From assembly GCA_965221625.1 (NCBI GenBank), contig OZ244903.1, positions 1 to 64,000 on the forward strand: a stretch of DNA of 64,000 nucleotides, read 5' to 3'. The number at the start of each line of letters is the position of its first letter. The stretch's first letter is position 1. Under the pieces are notes generated by a model. It was not told the DNA's origin. It worked only from the letters and a program-made list of their open reading frames with translations, and did not search any database. The position numbers and the translations under genes are program-made. This DNA is from Bin127 sp965221625. GTDB lineage: Bacteria; Chloroflexota; Dehalococcoidia; Lucifugimonadales; Lucifugimonadaceae. Of this stretch, positions 17,334 through 26,115 are shown in pieces.

Positions 17334-18358
17334 TGGCCGGCTTCCGCCATATTGGCCATACCGCGTTTGCTGGCGAGCGAGACCGCCAACTTGATCGCCT
17401 CTTTCATACTGGTAGCCTGCGCAACGTTCTTGCCAGCAATGTCGAACGCAGTGCCATGATCGACCGAGGTCCGGATGAACGGAACACCAAGGTTGACCGA
17501 TACCGATTCCTCGAAACCGTGCACCTTGATGGGGATATGTCCTTGGTCGTGGTACATCACCACGACGACGTCATACAACCCGTCGATAGCTTGATTGAAC
17601 ACGAAATCCGCGGGATGCGGTCCTGAGGCATCGATGCCCTCCGCGCGTGCCAACTCGATCGCCGGTGAGATCTCTTTTGCCTCGGTATTGCCTATCAAGC
17701 CATTGTCGCTAGCATGCGGATTCAACGCAGCTACTCCGATGCGCGGTGAGTCAAAGCCCCACATCTTGAAATGCTCATCCGTAATTCGGATCGCAGTGTG
17801 TACGTTCTCCGCGGTGACGAACGCACACGCTTCGGCCAGAGACTTGTGGGTCGAAAGATGCATGCATCTCAGAGTGCCGCTCACGAGCATGGTGTAAACC
17901 GTCGAGCTATCGGTCAACCGCTTGAAAACCTCTTGGTGTCCGAGGTCCGACGCTCCCGACTTTTCCCAAGATTCCTTGTTGACGGGTGCCGTCACCATGG
18001 CATCGATCGACCGCGCAAGGCACATCTTCGCCGACTCTTCGACCCAAAAATGTGATGCTTTGCCCGAATCGATCGAATGCTTGCCTTGCGGGAAGTCTGC
18101 GTGTTCGAGATCCCCTGCGCTCAAAACGTGAACTCGCCCAGCGTCGGCAGTCGCCTCGGAGGGATTGGAGATCCTTCCGACTTCGAGGTTCGCACCGATC
18201 TGTTTGGTCGCTTGTGTTACCGCTTTTTCAGTGCCCACCACGAACATTCTGGCCAGCTGTCTTATGTCAGGATCGGCCATCGCTTTCACGACGACCTCCG
18301 GGCCGATGCCTGAAGGATCCCCTAGCGTCAAGGCGAGGAGTGGTTTATCCGCGCTCAT
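17330..18358 (-). CDS. pdxA: 4-hydroxythreonine-4-phosphate dehydrogenase family (PdxA)
   Basis: A 342-residue protein with the PdxA N-terminus L-A-L-T-L-G-D-P-S-G-I-G-P-E, a metal-binding His in D-L-G-H-Q-E-V-F, and C-terminal metal-site segments Y-H-D-Q-G-H-I-P and T-S-V-D-H-G-T-A-F-D. PdxA makes the aminoacetone-phosphate precursor for pyridoxal phosphate. A PdxA2-type enzyme acting on four-carbon phosphates (for example D-threonate or D-erythronate phosphate) cannot be excluded, because no other pdx gene is nearby. It is coupled to proC by a four-base overlap. Confidence 0.88.
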   Translation of the reverse strand: MSADKPLLALTLGDPSGIGPEVVVKAMADPDIRQLARMFVVGTEKAVTQATKQIGANLEVGRISNPSEATADAGRVHVLSAGDLEHADFPQGKHSIDSGKASHFWVEESAKMCLARSIDAMVTAPVNKESWEKSGASDLGHQEVFKRLTDSSTVYTMLVSGTLRCMHLSTHKSLAEACAFVTAENVHTAIRITDEHFKMWGFDSPRIGVAALNPHASDNGLIGNTEAKEISPAIELARAEGIDASGPHPADFVFNQAIDGLYDVVVVMYHDQGHIPIKVHGFEESVSVNLGVPFIRTSVDHGTAFDIAGKNVAQATSMKEAIKLAVSLASKRGMANMAEAGQ

Positions 18359-18405
18359 GTCAATCTCTGTTTACGTACATCGTTTCACGAAGCTTCGATG
18401 CGCCG

Positions 18406-20889
18406 TCAGCATTTGCTGTAACCGCAACCGTAGCATTTCATGCAGCCTTCTTCGAAGGCGATGTTTGGTAAATGGCACTCCGGGCACGACGTATCCGCCG
18501 CAAGATCTCCAGAGATGTCGCTTTCCACGCTGAAATCGACTTGGGGCATACCCAACTCGCGCGATTCCGGCGGCAACAACAGCGACGTTTGCGAGCCTAG
18601 TGCGTCAACCTGATCGATTCCGCTCGGGGGCGTACCAGCGTGCTCCAACATCACTTGCGCAATCGCATCCGGCACCGAGTTGATCCTGCGACCATTCGAA
18701 AACACCGGTTGGTCGATGATACCGATGAGCTGCTCCACAACACGCGTGGGATGGACACCGGCGCGCAAGTTCAATGAGATCATCCGAGACAACGCCTCAG
18801 CCATCGCACTGTCGTTTCCACCGGCCTTGCCGTGGTTGGTGAACACTTCAAACGGTAGACCATCGTTGGTGTAAGAGATTGTTACGTAAATCTTGCCGCG
18901 TCCAGTCGGGATCGTTACCGTCTTCGACTGCAGTACCGGAGGACGTTGCTTCGGTTCGACGAAAGCCAATTCGCCAGTCGTCGCGGATGCGGTTGCGACC
19001 GCCTGATCACTCTCTTTCGTGCCCGAGGTCAAGACTTCCTTGTCCCGGCTGCCCGCGCGGTATACGGTGATGCCTTTGCATCGCGTCTTCCAAGCCAGCA
19101 TGTATGCGTCCTCGACATCCTCGCGCGTAGCTTCGTTCGGGAAGTTGATGGTCTTAGAGATGCCCGCGTCGACACTAGCTTGGAATGCGGCCTGCATCAG
19201 GACGTGAGACCTCGGCGAGATGTCCGACGATACGTGGAATAGTGCCTTGACGTCATCCGGGACATCGTCTCGATCCTGCAGCGATTCCCCGTTGGCAAGT
19301 GCGTCAAGAAGATCTTCGCTGAAAAAGTCGCGCTCCTTCGCAATTCGTTCAAGGTTGTTGTCGGCGTAGTAGAGCGTGGTGTCTCCGCCGAGGATATTGT
19401 GCTTGCGGAATGCCAAAGAGAAGATCGGCTCAATGCCGCTGGAGCAACCGGCAATCATTGAGATGGTGCCGGTGGGGGCAACCGTCAATCGGCAAGCGTT
19501 GCGCATCTTCGGGCGCGAAACGCCGTTCTCGTGCCATGCGCCGTAAGGGCCGCGCTTGTTCGCCAATGCCACTGATTCGTCGTCCGCAACATCCATGATG
19601 AAGCGCATAACGTCGGCACCGACTTGGATCGCCACGTCAGTGTCATATGGGATACCCAGCTTCACAAGGAGATCGGCGTAACCCATGACCCCGAGCCCAA
19701 TCTTCCGTGTTTTCAAGTTCATGTCGCGAATTGCATCAAGGGCGTACTCGTTGACGTCGATCGTATTATCGAGGAAATGCACGGTAATGCGAACGGTGTC
19801 ACCTAACCGTTCCCAATCGATCGTCGGGGTCGCCGGATTGCCGTTGCTCGAAGCGTAACCGGGACGCAACGCATCCATGCCGGCAGCATCCCGCTCGACG
19901 ATGCCCGTAGCTGCCTCTCCATTTACGAAGTTAGCGAGGTTTATAGAGCCGAGGTTGCACGATTCATATGGCAACAAAGGTTGCTCGCCACAAGGATTGG
20001 TCGCCGTAATCAATCCGATGTCTTTGACCGGGCTGTTACGGTTCACTTCATCTAGGAAGATCATCCCTGGTTCGCCGTTTAGCCATGCACCTTCTATGAT
20101 TTTGTCGAATACCTCGCGGGCGTCCAAGGTCCCGACCTCAATCATCTCGCTGTCAGGATCGGCCGGATCCTCGCGGAACCTCAACGGGTAGTCAGTGCCT
20201 TCCTCAACCGCTTGCATGAACTCGTCCGACGCACCAACAGAGATATTGAAATTATGGATCTCGCCTTCGACTGACTTGCAAGAAATGAACTCAAGGATGT
20301 CCGGGTGATGGACGTCCATTACCGCCATGTTCGCGCCATCGCGTTTACCGCCTTGAGTGACGAGGCGAGAGGTGGATGAAAGATAGCGCAAGGTTTCGAT
20401 TGGGCCGCATGCCTTGCCGTGTGTAGTCGAGATTGACCAACCTTTAGGTCGCAGTTCCGACAGAGAGAAACCTGTACCGCCGCCGAATTTCTGCACCATC
20501 GCCTGGTCGTGAGATGCGCCGGTAATACCTTCCATCGTGTCGTTAAGCGGCAGAACGAAGCAGGCCGACAACGTGCCTAAACCCGTACCGGCATTCATCA
20601 ACGTAGGTGAGTTCGGCAGAAAATCCAGACACGCCATCGTCTTGTAGAAGCGATCCGTCGTCGCTGCGATCTCGGCGTCCGATGCTCCGTATGTGCGATC
20701 ACCTTCGGCTATGGCCCGAGCAACGCGCAGAAACATGCCTTGCGCGTCTTCGATGATTTCACCCGATGCGTCTCGCAGGAAGTAACGAGATTCGAGAACC
20801 GTTTTGGCGTTTTCGGTCAGCTTGACCGGCGCGATACTCTTGCCGTTCTTCAAACCACCCACATCTAAAGTTTCTGCAACACTTTGCAT
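18406..20889 (-). CDS. nrdJ: adenosylcobalamin-dependent ribonucleotide reductase (class II)
   Basis: An 827-residue class II enzyme. Visible features are the L-S-A-C-F-V-L-P segment, F-G-G-G-T-G-F-S, the radical-site loop N-P-C-G-E-Q-P-L, the P-T-G-T-I-S motif and a C-terminal Cys-rich tail (C-P-E-C...C-M-K-C-Y-G-C-G) for re-reduction. There is no N-terminal ATP-cone before the catalytic region. It converts ribonucleotides to deoxyribonucleotides with or without oxygen and needs vitamin B12. A GAGGAAGGAAATC ribosome-binding region precedes the ATG. It follows nrdR by 66 bases, in one transcription unit under the NrdR boxes. Confidence 0.95.
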   Translation of the reverse strand: MQSVAETLDVGGLKNGKSIAPVKLTENAKTVLESRYFLRDASGEIIEDAQGMFLRVARAIAEGDRTYGASDAEIAATTDRFYKTMACLDFLPNSPTLMNAGTGLGTLSACFVLPLNDTMEGITGASHDQAMVQKFGGGTGFSLSELRPKGWSISTTHGKACGPIETLRYLSSTSRLVTQGGKRDGANMAVMDVHHPDILEFISCKSVEGEIHNFNISVGASDEFMQAVEEGTDYPLRFREDPADPDSEMIEVGTLDAREVFDKIIEGAWLNGEPGMIFLDEVNRNSPVKDIGLITATNPCGEQPLLPYESCNLGSINLANFVNGEAATGIVERDAAGMDALRPGYASSNGNPATPTIDWERLGDTVRITVHFLDNTIDVNEYALDAIRDMNLKTRKIGLGVMGYADLLVKLGIPYDTDVAIQVGADVMRFIMDVADDESVALANKRGPYGAWHENGVSRPKMRNACRLTVAPTGTISMIAGCSSGIEPIFSLAFRKHNILGGDTTLYYADNNLERIAKERDFFSEDLLDALANGESLQDRDDVPDDVKALFHVSSDISPRSHVLMQAAFQASVDAGISKTINFPNEATREDVEDAYMLAWKTRCKGITVYRAGSRDKEVLTSGTKESDQAVATASATTGELAFVEPKQRPPVLQSKTVTIPTGRGKIYVTISYTNDGLPFEVFTNHGKAGGNDSAMAEALSRMISLNLRAGVHPTRVVEQLIGIIDQPVFSNGRRINSVPDAIAQVMLEHAGTPPSGIDQVDALGSQTSLLLPPESRELGMPQVDFSVESDISGDLAADTSCPECHLPNIAFEEGCMKCYGCGYSKC

Positions 20890-20955
20890 GATTTCCTTCC
20901 TCAGTAAGATTCAAACTTCTCAATGTCCACGTCGGCCCCATCCGTCAACACATGC

Positions 20956-21474
20956 CTAGTTGCGACGTCCGACACGTGTCCTCACGGCTGCCGGCAGAAA
21001 CGACGCCTGCAACGCGTCTAGCTCCCGATTCGCGTCTTCGAGTCGATCAAGTTCTTCGACGAACCTCTCGGGGCTGTCGAAACCCCGATATACCGATGCG
21101 AAGCGGATGTAAGCGACCTCATCCAAATCCCTCAAACGCTGAAGCACCATCTCGCCGATCACACGCGTCTCGATCAGCTCCCGGCCGCCGTTGACCGCCT
21201 GAGAATGTAGTTCCTTCGCGATTTGATTGACGGCACCGACAGGCAGTGAGCGTTTTACGCAAGCCACCTCAATGCTTCGTCGCAACTTTCCGACGTCAAA
21301 CGGCTCTACAACGCCATCGCGTTTGGCGACCTGCAGACGCCAGTTGTGCACCCGTTCATACGTCGTGAAACGGCCTCCACAGTAGAGACACTCACGACGA
21401 CGACGAACCGACTCATGGCTGTCTCGAGAGTCGACCACCTTGCTGTTGGAATGTCCGCATTCGGGGCAGTGCAT
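20956..21474 (-). CDS. nrdR: transcriptional repressor NrdR
   Basis: A 172-residue NrdR. The zinc ribbon is Cys3-x2-Cys6 and Cys29-x2-Cys32 (M-H-C-P-E-C-G-H and E-C-L-Y-C-G), followed by R-F-T-T-Y-E-R, and then the ATP-cone with K-R-D-G-V-V-E-P-F-D-V-G-K-L. I chose the ATG at 21474 because all NrdR proteins begin M-x-C-P; an upstream frame to 21576 would run through the operator. NrdR senses ATP/dATP and represses ribonucleotide reductase genes. It is first in the nrdR-nrdJ unit and probably self-regulated through the boxes at 21520-21566. Confidence 0.95.
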   Translation of the reverse strand: MHCPECGHSNSKVVDSRDSHESVRRRRECLYCGGRFTTYERVHNWRLQVAKRDGVVEPFDVGKLRRSIEVACVKRSLPVGAVNQIAKELHSQAVNGGRELIETRVIGEMVLQRLRDLDEVAYIRFASVYRGFDSPERFVEELDRLEDANRELDALQASFLPAAVRTRVGRRN

Positions 21475-21519
21475 AGTGCCTGATTGCAGAAACCTCCTCG
21501 CCGAAAGGATCGATACGAG

Positions 21520-21566
21520 ACACAATATCTTGTGTCGCAACGCCCAGTCAACGCAATATGTGCCAA
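21520..21566. promoter_or_regulatory. paired NrdR boxes upstream of nrdR-nrdJ
   Basis: Box 1, ACACAATATCTTGTGT (21520-21535), fits the known NrdR box pattern ACAC-A/T-ATAT-n-T-GTGT very well. A weaker second box starts exactly 31 bases on (21551-21566, ACGCAATATGTGCCAA), three helical turns away, which is the usual spacing class. Together they should bind NrdR and repress the operon. Confidence 0.75.
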
Positions 21567-21767
21567 CTAGGAACAAAAAATGTTAACAGCAGATCATCGG
21601 CTTGTGCGTCCCGAAATAACAGATTTTCAGGGATTTTTGCGCCGATGTGCATCCGTAGACTCTCGCTCTGAACACGCGATGTCCGGCAGCCGTGTCATGG
21701 CTAAACGAAACACTGCGCCATCCTACCACCATCTATGACGTGGAGGGTAAACGGACGTTCTCCAAAA

Positions 21768-22847
21768 TCAGTCGGCGCGCATGAACTGCGGGACCTCGAC
21801 TTCGTCAACGTCAGGTGCTTCTTCCGTTGCCGCGTCGTCGGGATCGTCTTCGACTTCGCCCTCGTCGCTCCCCTCGCTTTCACGGAATCCGGTAGCTATG
21901 ATGATGATCTTCAACTCGTTTTCCATGCGCAGATCTTGTGTGGTGCCGAAGATGATCTCAGCTTCACTGTCCACCTGACTCGTGATCGCCTCGCTAATCT
22001 TGCGCACCTCACCCATCATCAAATCCGGCCCGCCCGTGATGTTGAGCATTACGCCGGTGGCACCTTCGATGCCAACCTCCAGCAACGGTGAAGTCATAGC
22101 CGATTGAATTGCCGCTTCCGCCCGGTCGATACCATTGCCTTTGCCGATCGCCATCCAGGCGGGACCGGCATCGTTCATCACCGTGCGCAGATCGGCGAAG
22201 TCGAGGTTAATCTCGCCCGGCAACAGCAACAGCTCAGTGATTGATTGTATGCCCTGCTTCAACACCTCGTCTGCCATCCGGAACGCCACCTCCATTGAGG
22301 TGTCCGGCGATGCAACCATCAACAATCTTTCGTTAGGGATGACGATTAAGGTATCGACTTCCTCTTCAAGCCGTTCGAGCCCCTTTTGCGCTTGTGTGTC
22401 CCTCATGAAACCTTCGAAAGGGAACGGTTTGGTTACCACTCCCACGGTCAAGCACCCGAGTTCCTGCTTGGCGATGTTGGCAACTACCGGCGCGCCTCCG
22501 GTCCCGGTTCCGCCGCCCATTCCCGCGGCCACGAACACCAAGTCTGCGCCACGCAAGACCTCGCGGATCTCTTCCCGGCTGTCGAGAAAGCACTCGCGCC
22601 CGAGATTTGGATTTCCGCCAACACCCATGCCTTGCGCGATGCGATCACCCACGCGCAATCGGATGGATGCGTCGGTATGAGCAAGCGCCTGTGCGTCGGT
22701 ATTCGCCGCGATGTATTCGACGCTAGGGATGCGACTTCGATACATGCGCGTAACCGCGTTCGAGCCGCCGCCGCCGACACCGACAACCTTAATATTTACA
22801 GACGGAGTGCGTCTGCGCCGACTAGGCCTTGCGACAGGGCTTACCAA
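21768..22847 (-). CDS. ftsZ: cell division protein FtsZ (dcw copy)
   Basis: A 359-residue tubulin-like GTPase. The tubulin signature G-G-G-T-G-T-G is at residues 111-117, with N-terminal V-G-V-G-G-G-G-S-N-A-V and the T7 catalytic loop N-L-D-F-A-D. The C-terminus is an acidic linker (about residues 325-350) and a peptide V-E-V-P-Q-F-M-R that resembles the conserved FtsZ tail for FtsA binding. It polymerises at midcell to build the division ring. It lies downstream of ftsA after a 135-base gap with a terminator-like hairpin. A second ftsZ is at 33154-34269. Confidence 0.95.
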   Translation of the reverse strand: MVSPVARPSRRRRTPSVNIKVVGVGGGGSNAVTRMYRSRIPSVEYIAANTDAQALAHTDASIRLRVGDRIAQGMGVGGNPNLGRECFLDSREEIREVLRGADLVFVAAGMGGGTGTGGAPVVANIAKQELGCLTVGVVTKPFPFEGFMRDTQAQKGLERLEEEVDTLIVIPNERLLMVASPDTSMEVAFRMADEVLKQGIQSITELLLLPGEINLDFADLRTVMNDAGPAWMAIGKGNGIDRAEAAIQSAMTSPLLEVGIEGATGVMLNITGGPDLMMGEVRKISEAITSQVDSEAEIIFGTTQDLRMENELKIIIIATGFRESEGSDEGEVEDDPDDAATEEAPDVDEVEVPQFMRAD

Positions 22848-22926
22848 CTTCGATCATTGCACCCGCGGCTGGATCCGTTGAGCGCGGATCAAAAAATGAA
22901 TGCCAATAGTCTAACTGTAACCCCTC

Positions 22927-22954
22927 AAAACGACGGCACCCCGTCAAGCCGTCG
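22927..22954 (-). terminator. terminator-like hairpin between ftsA and ftsZ
   Basis: On the minus strand a perfect seven-base stem CGACGGC/GCCGTCG (22931-22954, ten-base loop) is followed by TTTTG. It lies 28 bases after the ftsA stop and may partly terminate or attenuate transcription from ftsA into ftsZ. Confidence 0.55.
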
Positions 22955-22982
22955 AAAGGCGTACTAAAGTGCCGAGGCGTTT

Positions 22983-24293
22983 CTATCGCCGCAAGATGGC
23001 GCGTAACCTTGCGCCAACCCCGCCGGTAGAGCTTACGTTGTGCGGGCCGTTGCTGGCAAGCACGACCTCAGTGACCGGTTTCGTAACCTTCCGCAACTTG
23101 ACGTGATTATCCCGATCCAACCGATCCAGGGCTCGCATCACCATGCAAACGGCACCTGACATTGAAGGGTCGCTGACGTTGTCCGGTAGTCCCCTGATGT
23201 TGATAGGCTTTCGGGTCTCGACGCGTCCGCGTAGGTTCATGTTCAGTTTCGCGAACTGTGCGAATCCGTTCAGCTTCGAACCACCGCCAGTAAACACCAA
23301 CGTCAGTTGATCCAACTCCGGCAGGTCCTCAATCTGTTCGATCCGTGCTCGGTACAGCATTAGGGTCTCCGATGCCCGTTGTCGCAGCAGTTTACCTACC
23401 GAAACACGCGTAATCGACTGCCCGGTTTGCCCTATGGCATCGGAGTCGCCAAGTTGGCGCGGATCAATCTCGTCGTTGCCTTCGCTCGTGTCGCCGATCA
23501 ACGACCCTGCGGTTACCTTGATCTGCTCCGAGTTTTCGAACGGCAACTCGAACACATACGTCAAATCGTTTGTGAAATGGAACCCGCCCACCGGGATCGA
23601 AGTAAAGGCCAACGCCTTGCCATGGTAGTAAATGGCAATCTCGCTGTCGGTACCGCCGATGTCGACTAATACGACCCCGACCTCGCGTTCATATTCCGAG
23701 AGCAGATACTCCGATTCGGCAACCAACGTCGAACCGCCGTGAATGGGGTTGATGCCTGCTTCGCGTACCGCGGAGAACACATTCTCGTAGTGCATCATGT
23801 CCGAAACTACCAGCAACGCCTCCACCTCAAGATAGTTCGGATGCATACCGATAGGCGGTTTCATGAATTTCGAATCGCCATCGACTTGGTAACCGGTCGG
23901 TGATGCATACAGCAGGTGGTGCGAATCGTCAATCTGCGTCGAAGCCGCGATCCTGACTGCTTGCACAACGTCCTCTTCGGTCACTCCCGCCGAAAAGTCG
24001 AAATCACTCACACGACCAACCCCGGTATAGGAGTTGACGTGTTTGCCGCCGATTCCTACATATGCCCGGTCGAACTGCAGCGAAGTCTGCCGCGACACCT
24101 CTTCGATCGAGGCCTTCACCGTATCCGCAGCCAGACCGCGACTGACAACGTCTTCGCCTGCCTGGGTTACCGGACTCGGGATGGCGTTCACCGCCAGGAT
24201 CTCAAATTCGCCCGAGGTGTCCCGACGCGCAACAACGCTGCACACTTTACTGCTGCCGACATCAATCGCAAGGCGAATGTCTTCGTTGTACAT
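22983..24293 (-). CDS. ftsA: cell division protein FtsA
   Basis: A 436-residue actin-like ATPase. It has the N-terminal phosphate-binding segment A-I-D-V-G-S-S-K, the phosphate-2 segment V-L-V-D-I-G-G-T-D, and the adenosine-site F-T-G-G-G-S. It ends in a short basic amphipathic stretch G-V-G-A-R-L-R-A-I-L-R-R, the expected membrane-targeting helix. FtsA anchors FtsZ to the membrane. A GAAGGAG sequence lies upstream of the ATG. It sits between rsmH and ftsZ; ftsQ, ftsI, ftsW and mur genes, usual in between, are absent. Confidence 0.93.
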   Translation of the reverse strand: MYNEDIRLAIDVGSSKVCSVVARRDTSGEFEILAVNAIPSPVTQAGEDVVSRGLAADTVKASIEEVSRQTSLQFDRAYVGIGGKHVNSYTGVGRVSDFDFSAGVTEEDVVQAVRIAASTQIDDSHHLLYASPTGYQVDGDSKFMKPPIGMHPNYLEVEALLVVSDMMHYENVFSAVREAGINPIHGGSTLVAESEYLLSEYEREVGVVLVDIGGTDSEIAIYYHGKALAFTSIPVGGFHFTNDLTYVFELPFENSEQIKVTAGSLIGDTSEGNDEIDPRQLGDSDAIGQTGQSITRVSVGKLLRQRASETLMLYRARIEQIEDLPELDQLTLVFTGGGSKLNGFAQFAKLNMNLRGRVETRKPINIRGLPDNVSDPSMSGAVCMVMRALDRLDRDNHVKLRKVTKPVTEVVLASNGPHNVSSTGGVGARLRAILRR

Positions 24294-24342
24294 CTAGATT
24301 GATGCTCCTTCGAACTCTCTTGACAGGAGAATTGGGTCCTTA

Positions 24343-25314
24343 TCAGATTCTCCGCGCTACGCGCATTTTGGCACTCCGACTGCGCGGATTGGCACTCACC
24401 TCAGATTGCGATGGAACCAATGCACCATCAATGACCGGCTCAAGAGTGCGTTGGTGTTCGCATCCGCAGACCGGGAGTCTTTTCTCGCTCGCTCCACAGA
24501 TGCAATCTGAGGCGGCGTCACGGATGAAGTTTTTCACGATACGGTCTTCTAAAGAATGGTACGAAATCACCACCAACCGGCCTCCGTTGCCTAGCAGATC
24601 GATCGCTTGACCGAGTGCAGACTCCAACACTGCCAACTCGTCATTGACGGCGATGCGTATCGCCTGAAACGTCTGCGTCGCTGGATGAATTCCTCTGCGT
24701 CCGCGAGACTTGGCAGATCCTACGATCTCGGCCAACTGGACCGCGTCCTCAATCGGACGATTCCTGACGATTGCCGACGCAATTCGTCGCGACGCTCTTT
24801 CGTCGCCATATCGATATAGGATGTCTGCCAGATCCTGCTCTTGGTAGCTGTTGACGATCTCGTATGCGTCAACGTCGCCTTCTTCGGAAAACCGCATGTC
24901 CAGGGCGTCTGGTCTGCGAAACGAGAATCCCCGCGTCTCCCGATCGAGTTGTAACGAAGAAACGCCTAAGTCCATCAATATGCCGTTCACGGGAGCGAAG
25001 CCGAACCGCTGGGCGATGGCACGCATCTCCACGAAGTTTTCGTTAACAACACGCATAGCTTTTCCCCATTCCTCGAGACGAGTTGAAGCGGACGCGACCG
25101 CCTCCGGATCGGCTTCGATTCCTAGCAACTGGCCACCCGGCATTGCCGCGTTCAATATCGCCCCCGCGTGCCCGCCTTCACCAAGAGTCGCATCAATGTA
25201 ACGACCGCCGGGCACGACGTCGAGCGCATCCAGCACCTCAGCGAGCAAAACCGACTCATGATACGCGTCGGTATTCGGCGTCTGCGCCTGTTTTGTCATC
25301 ACGGCTCGAGTCAA
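24343..25314 (-). CDS. rsmH: 16S rRNA (cytosine-N4)-methyltransferase RsmH
   Basis: A 323-residue RsmH (MraW). The N-terminal Y-H-E-S-V-L-L, the SAM-binding motif I-D-A-T-L-G-E-G-G-H, the segment M-D-L-G-V-S-S-L-Q-L, and the C-terminal I-S-Y-H-S-L-E-D-R are all family hallmarks. It methylates C1402 of 16S rRNA. ATG codons at 25314 and 25299 are both possible starts. It opens the short rsmH-ftsA-ftsZ cluster; mraZ and ftsL, common neighbours, are missing. It is divergent from moaB. Confidence 0.94.
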   Translation of the reverse strand: MTRAVMTKQAQTPNTDAYHESVLLAEVLDALDVVPGGRYIDATLGEGGHAGAILNAAMPGGQLLGIEADPEAVASASTRLEEWGKAMRVVNENFVEMRAIAQRFGFAPVNGILMDLGVSSLQLDRETRGFSFRRPDALDMRFSEEGDVDAYEIVNSYQEQDLADILYRYGDERASRRIASAIVRNRPIEDAVQLAEIVGSAKSRGRRGIHPATQTFQAIRIAVNDELAVLESALGQAIDLLGNGGRLVVISYHSLEDRIVKNFIRDAASDCICGASEKRLPVCGCEHQRTLEPVIDGALVPSQSEVSANPRSRSAKMRVARRI

Positions 25315-25570
25315 TTCAGCAACGTTGAGATATCATCGGCTGGCACAGTTTTGATGATTGAACTCACACATGGCGGATCGCCTCGCATCAACGCATCACC
25401 AGTTGGTAAACGCGCTCGCAAGAGTGGCGAGTGGTTTCCTAGCTACACTTTCGATTCGCATTTTAGGATTCACTCATCTCGTAATTCCACAACCCGCATC
25501 GCGTTCACTTCACCCAATCATGGAAATCGACGCGTATTCTCTTCCGAACACAACCGCCGGTGGAATAAAG

Positions 25571-26086
25571 ATGTCCAGTTCGATCCGATTCGCTGTCCTG
25601 ACCAGCAGCGATTCAGGTTTTGCCGGTTCTCGCGAGGACATCGGCGGCGATGCCGTCATCAACACCATGAACGCGCAAGGACATTCTCTGGTCCAACGTG
25701 CGCTCGAACCGGACGACGAATCAAGACTCGTCAATCGACTCAGCGAGTGGATCCAAGATGACGAAATCCAACTGATTCTGAGCACTGGAGGCACAGGATT
25801 GGGACCTCGAGACTTAATGCCTCAAGCAACCGCGAAGGTTATCGAATACGAGGTGCCGGGCATGTCCGAGGCGATGCGCGCCGCTTCGCTGCAGGTAACG
25901 GCGATGGCGATGATCTCGAGGTCAATCGCCGGCGTCGCAAACCGCACAATGATTGTCAACCTACCTGGCAACCCAAAAGGTGCAGTTGAGACTCTGGAGG
26001 TCGTGATACCGGTTTTGCCGCACGCCATCGCACTGTTGCGTGATGCCCACACCGGCGATCATCCCATCGATATAAAGCACCATTGA
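25571..26086 (+). CDS. molybdopterin adenylyltransferase-type protein (MoaB/Mog)
   Basis: A 171-residue protein when started at ATG 25571, which suits the family; a longer frame from 25358 adds an unconserved leader. It has F-A-V-L-T-S-S-D-S-G near the start, the S-T-G-G-T-G-L-G-P-R-D active-site loop, and N-L-P-G-N-P-K-G near the end. Proteins of this type adenylate molybdopterin before metal insertion in molybdenum cofactor synthesis. The gene ends 29 bases before the trmD ATG. Whether it is Mog or MoaB by function cannot be told from sequence alone. Confidence 0.87.
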   Translation: MSSSIRFAVLTSSDSGFAGSREDIGGDAVINTMNAQGHSLVQRALEPDDESRLVNRLSEWIQDDEIQLILSTGGTGLGPRDLMPQATAKVIEYEVPGMSEAMRAASLQVTAMAMISRSIAGVANRTMIVNLPGNPKGAVETLEVVIPVLPHAIALLRDAHTGDHPIDIKHH

Positions 26087-26115
26087 TCTCAACCGCACCT
26101 TCACTAAACGAGGCG

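Noticed and set aside
21475..21576. Longer NrdR start at 21576
   Set aside because: It would translate the NrdR boxes; the invariant M-x-C-P start is at 21474.
25358..25570. N-terminal extension of the MoaB/Mog-type protein
   Set aside because: The leader is not like any member of the family, and ATG 25571 gives the usual length.
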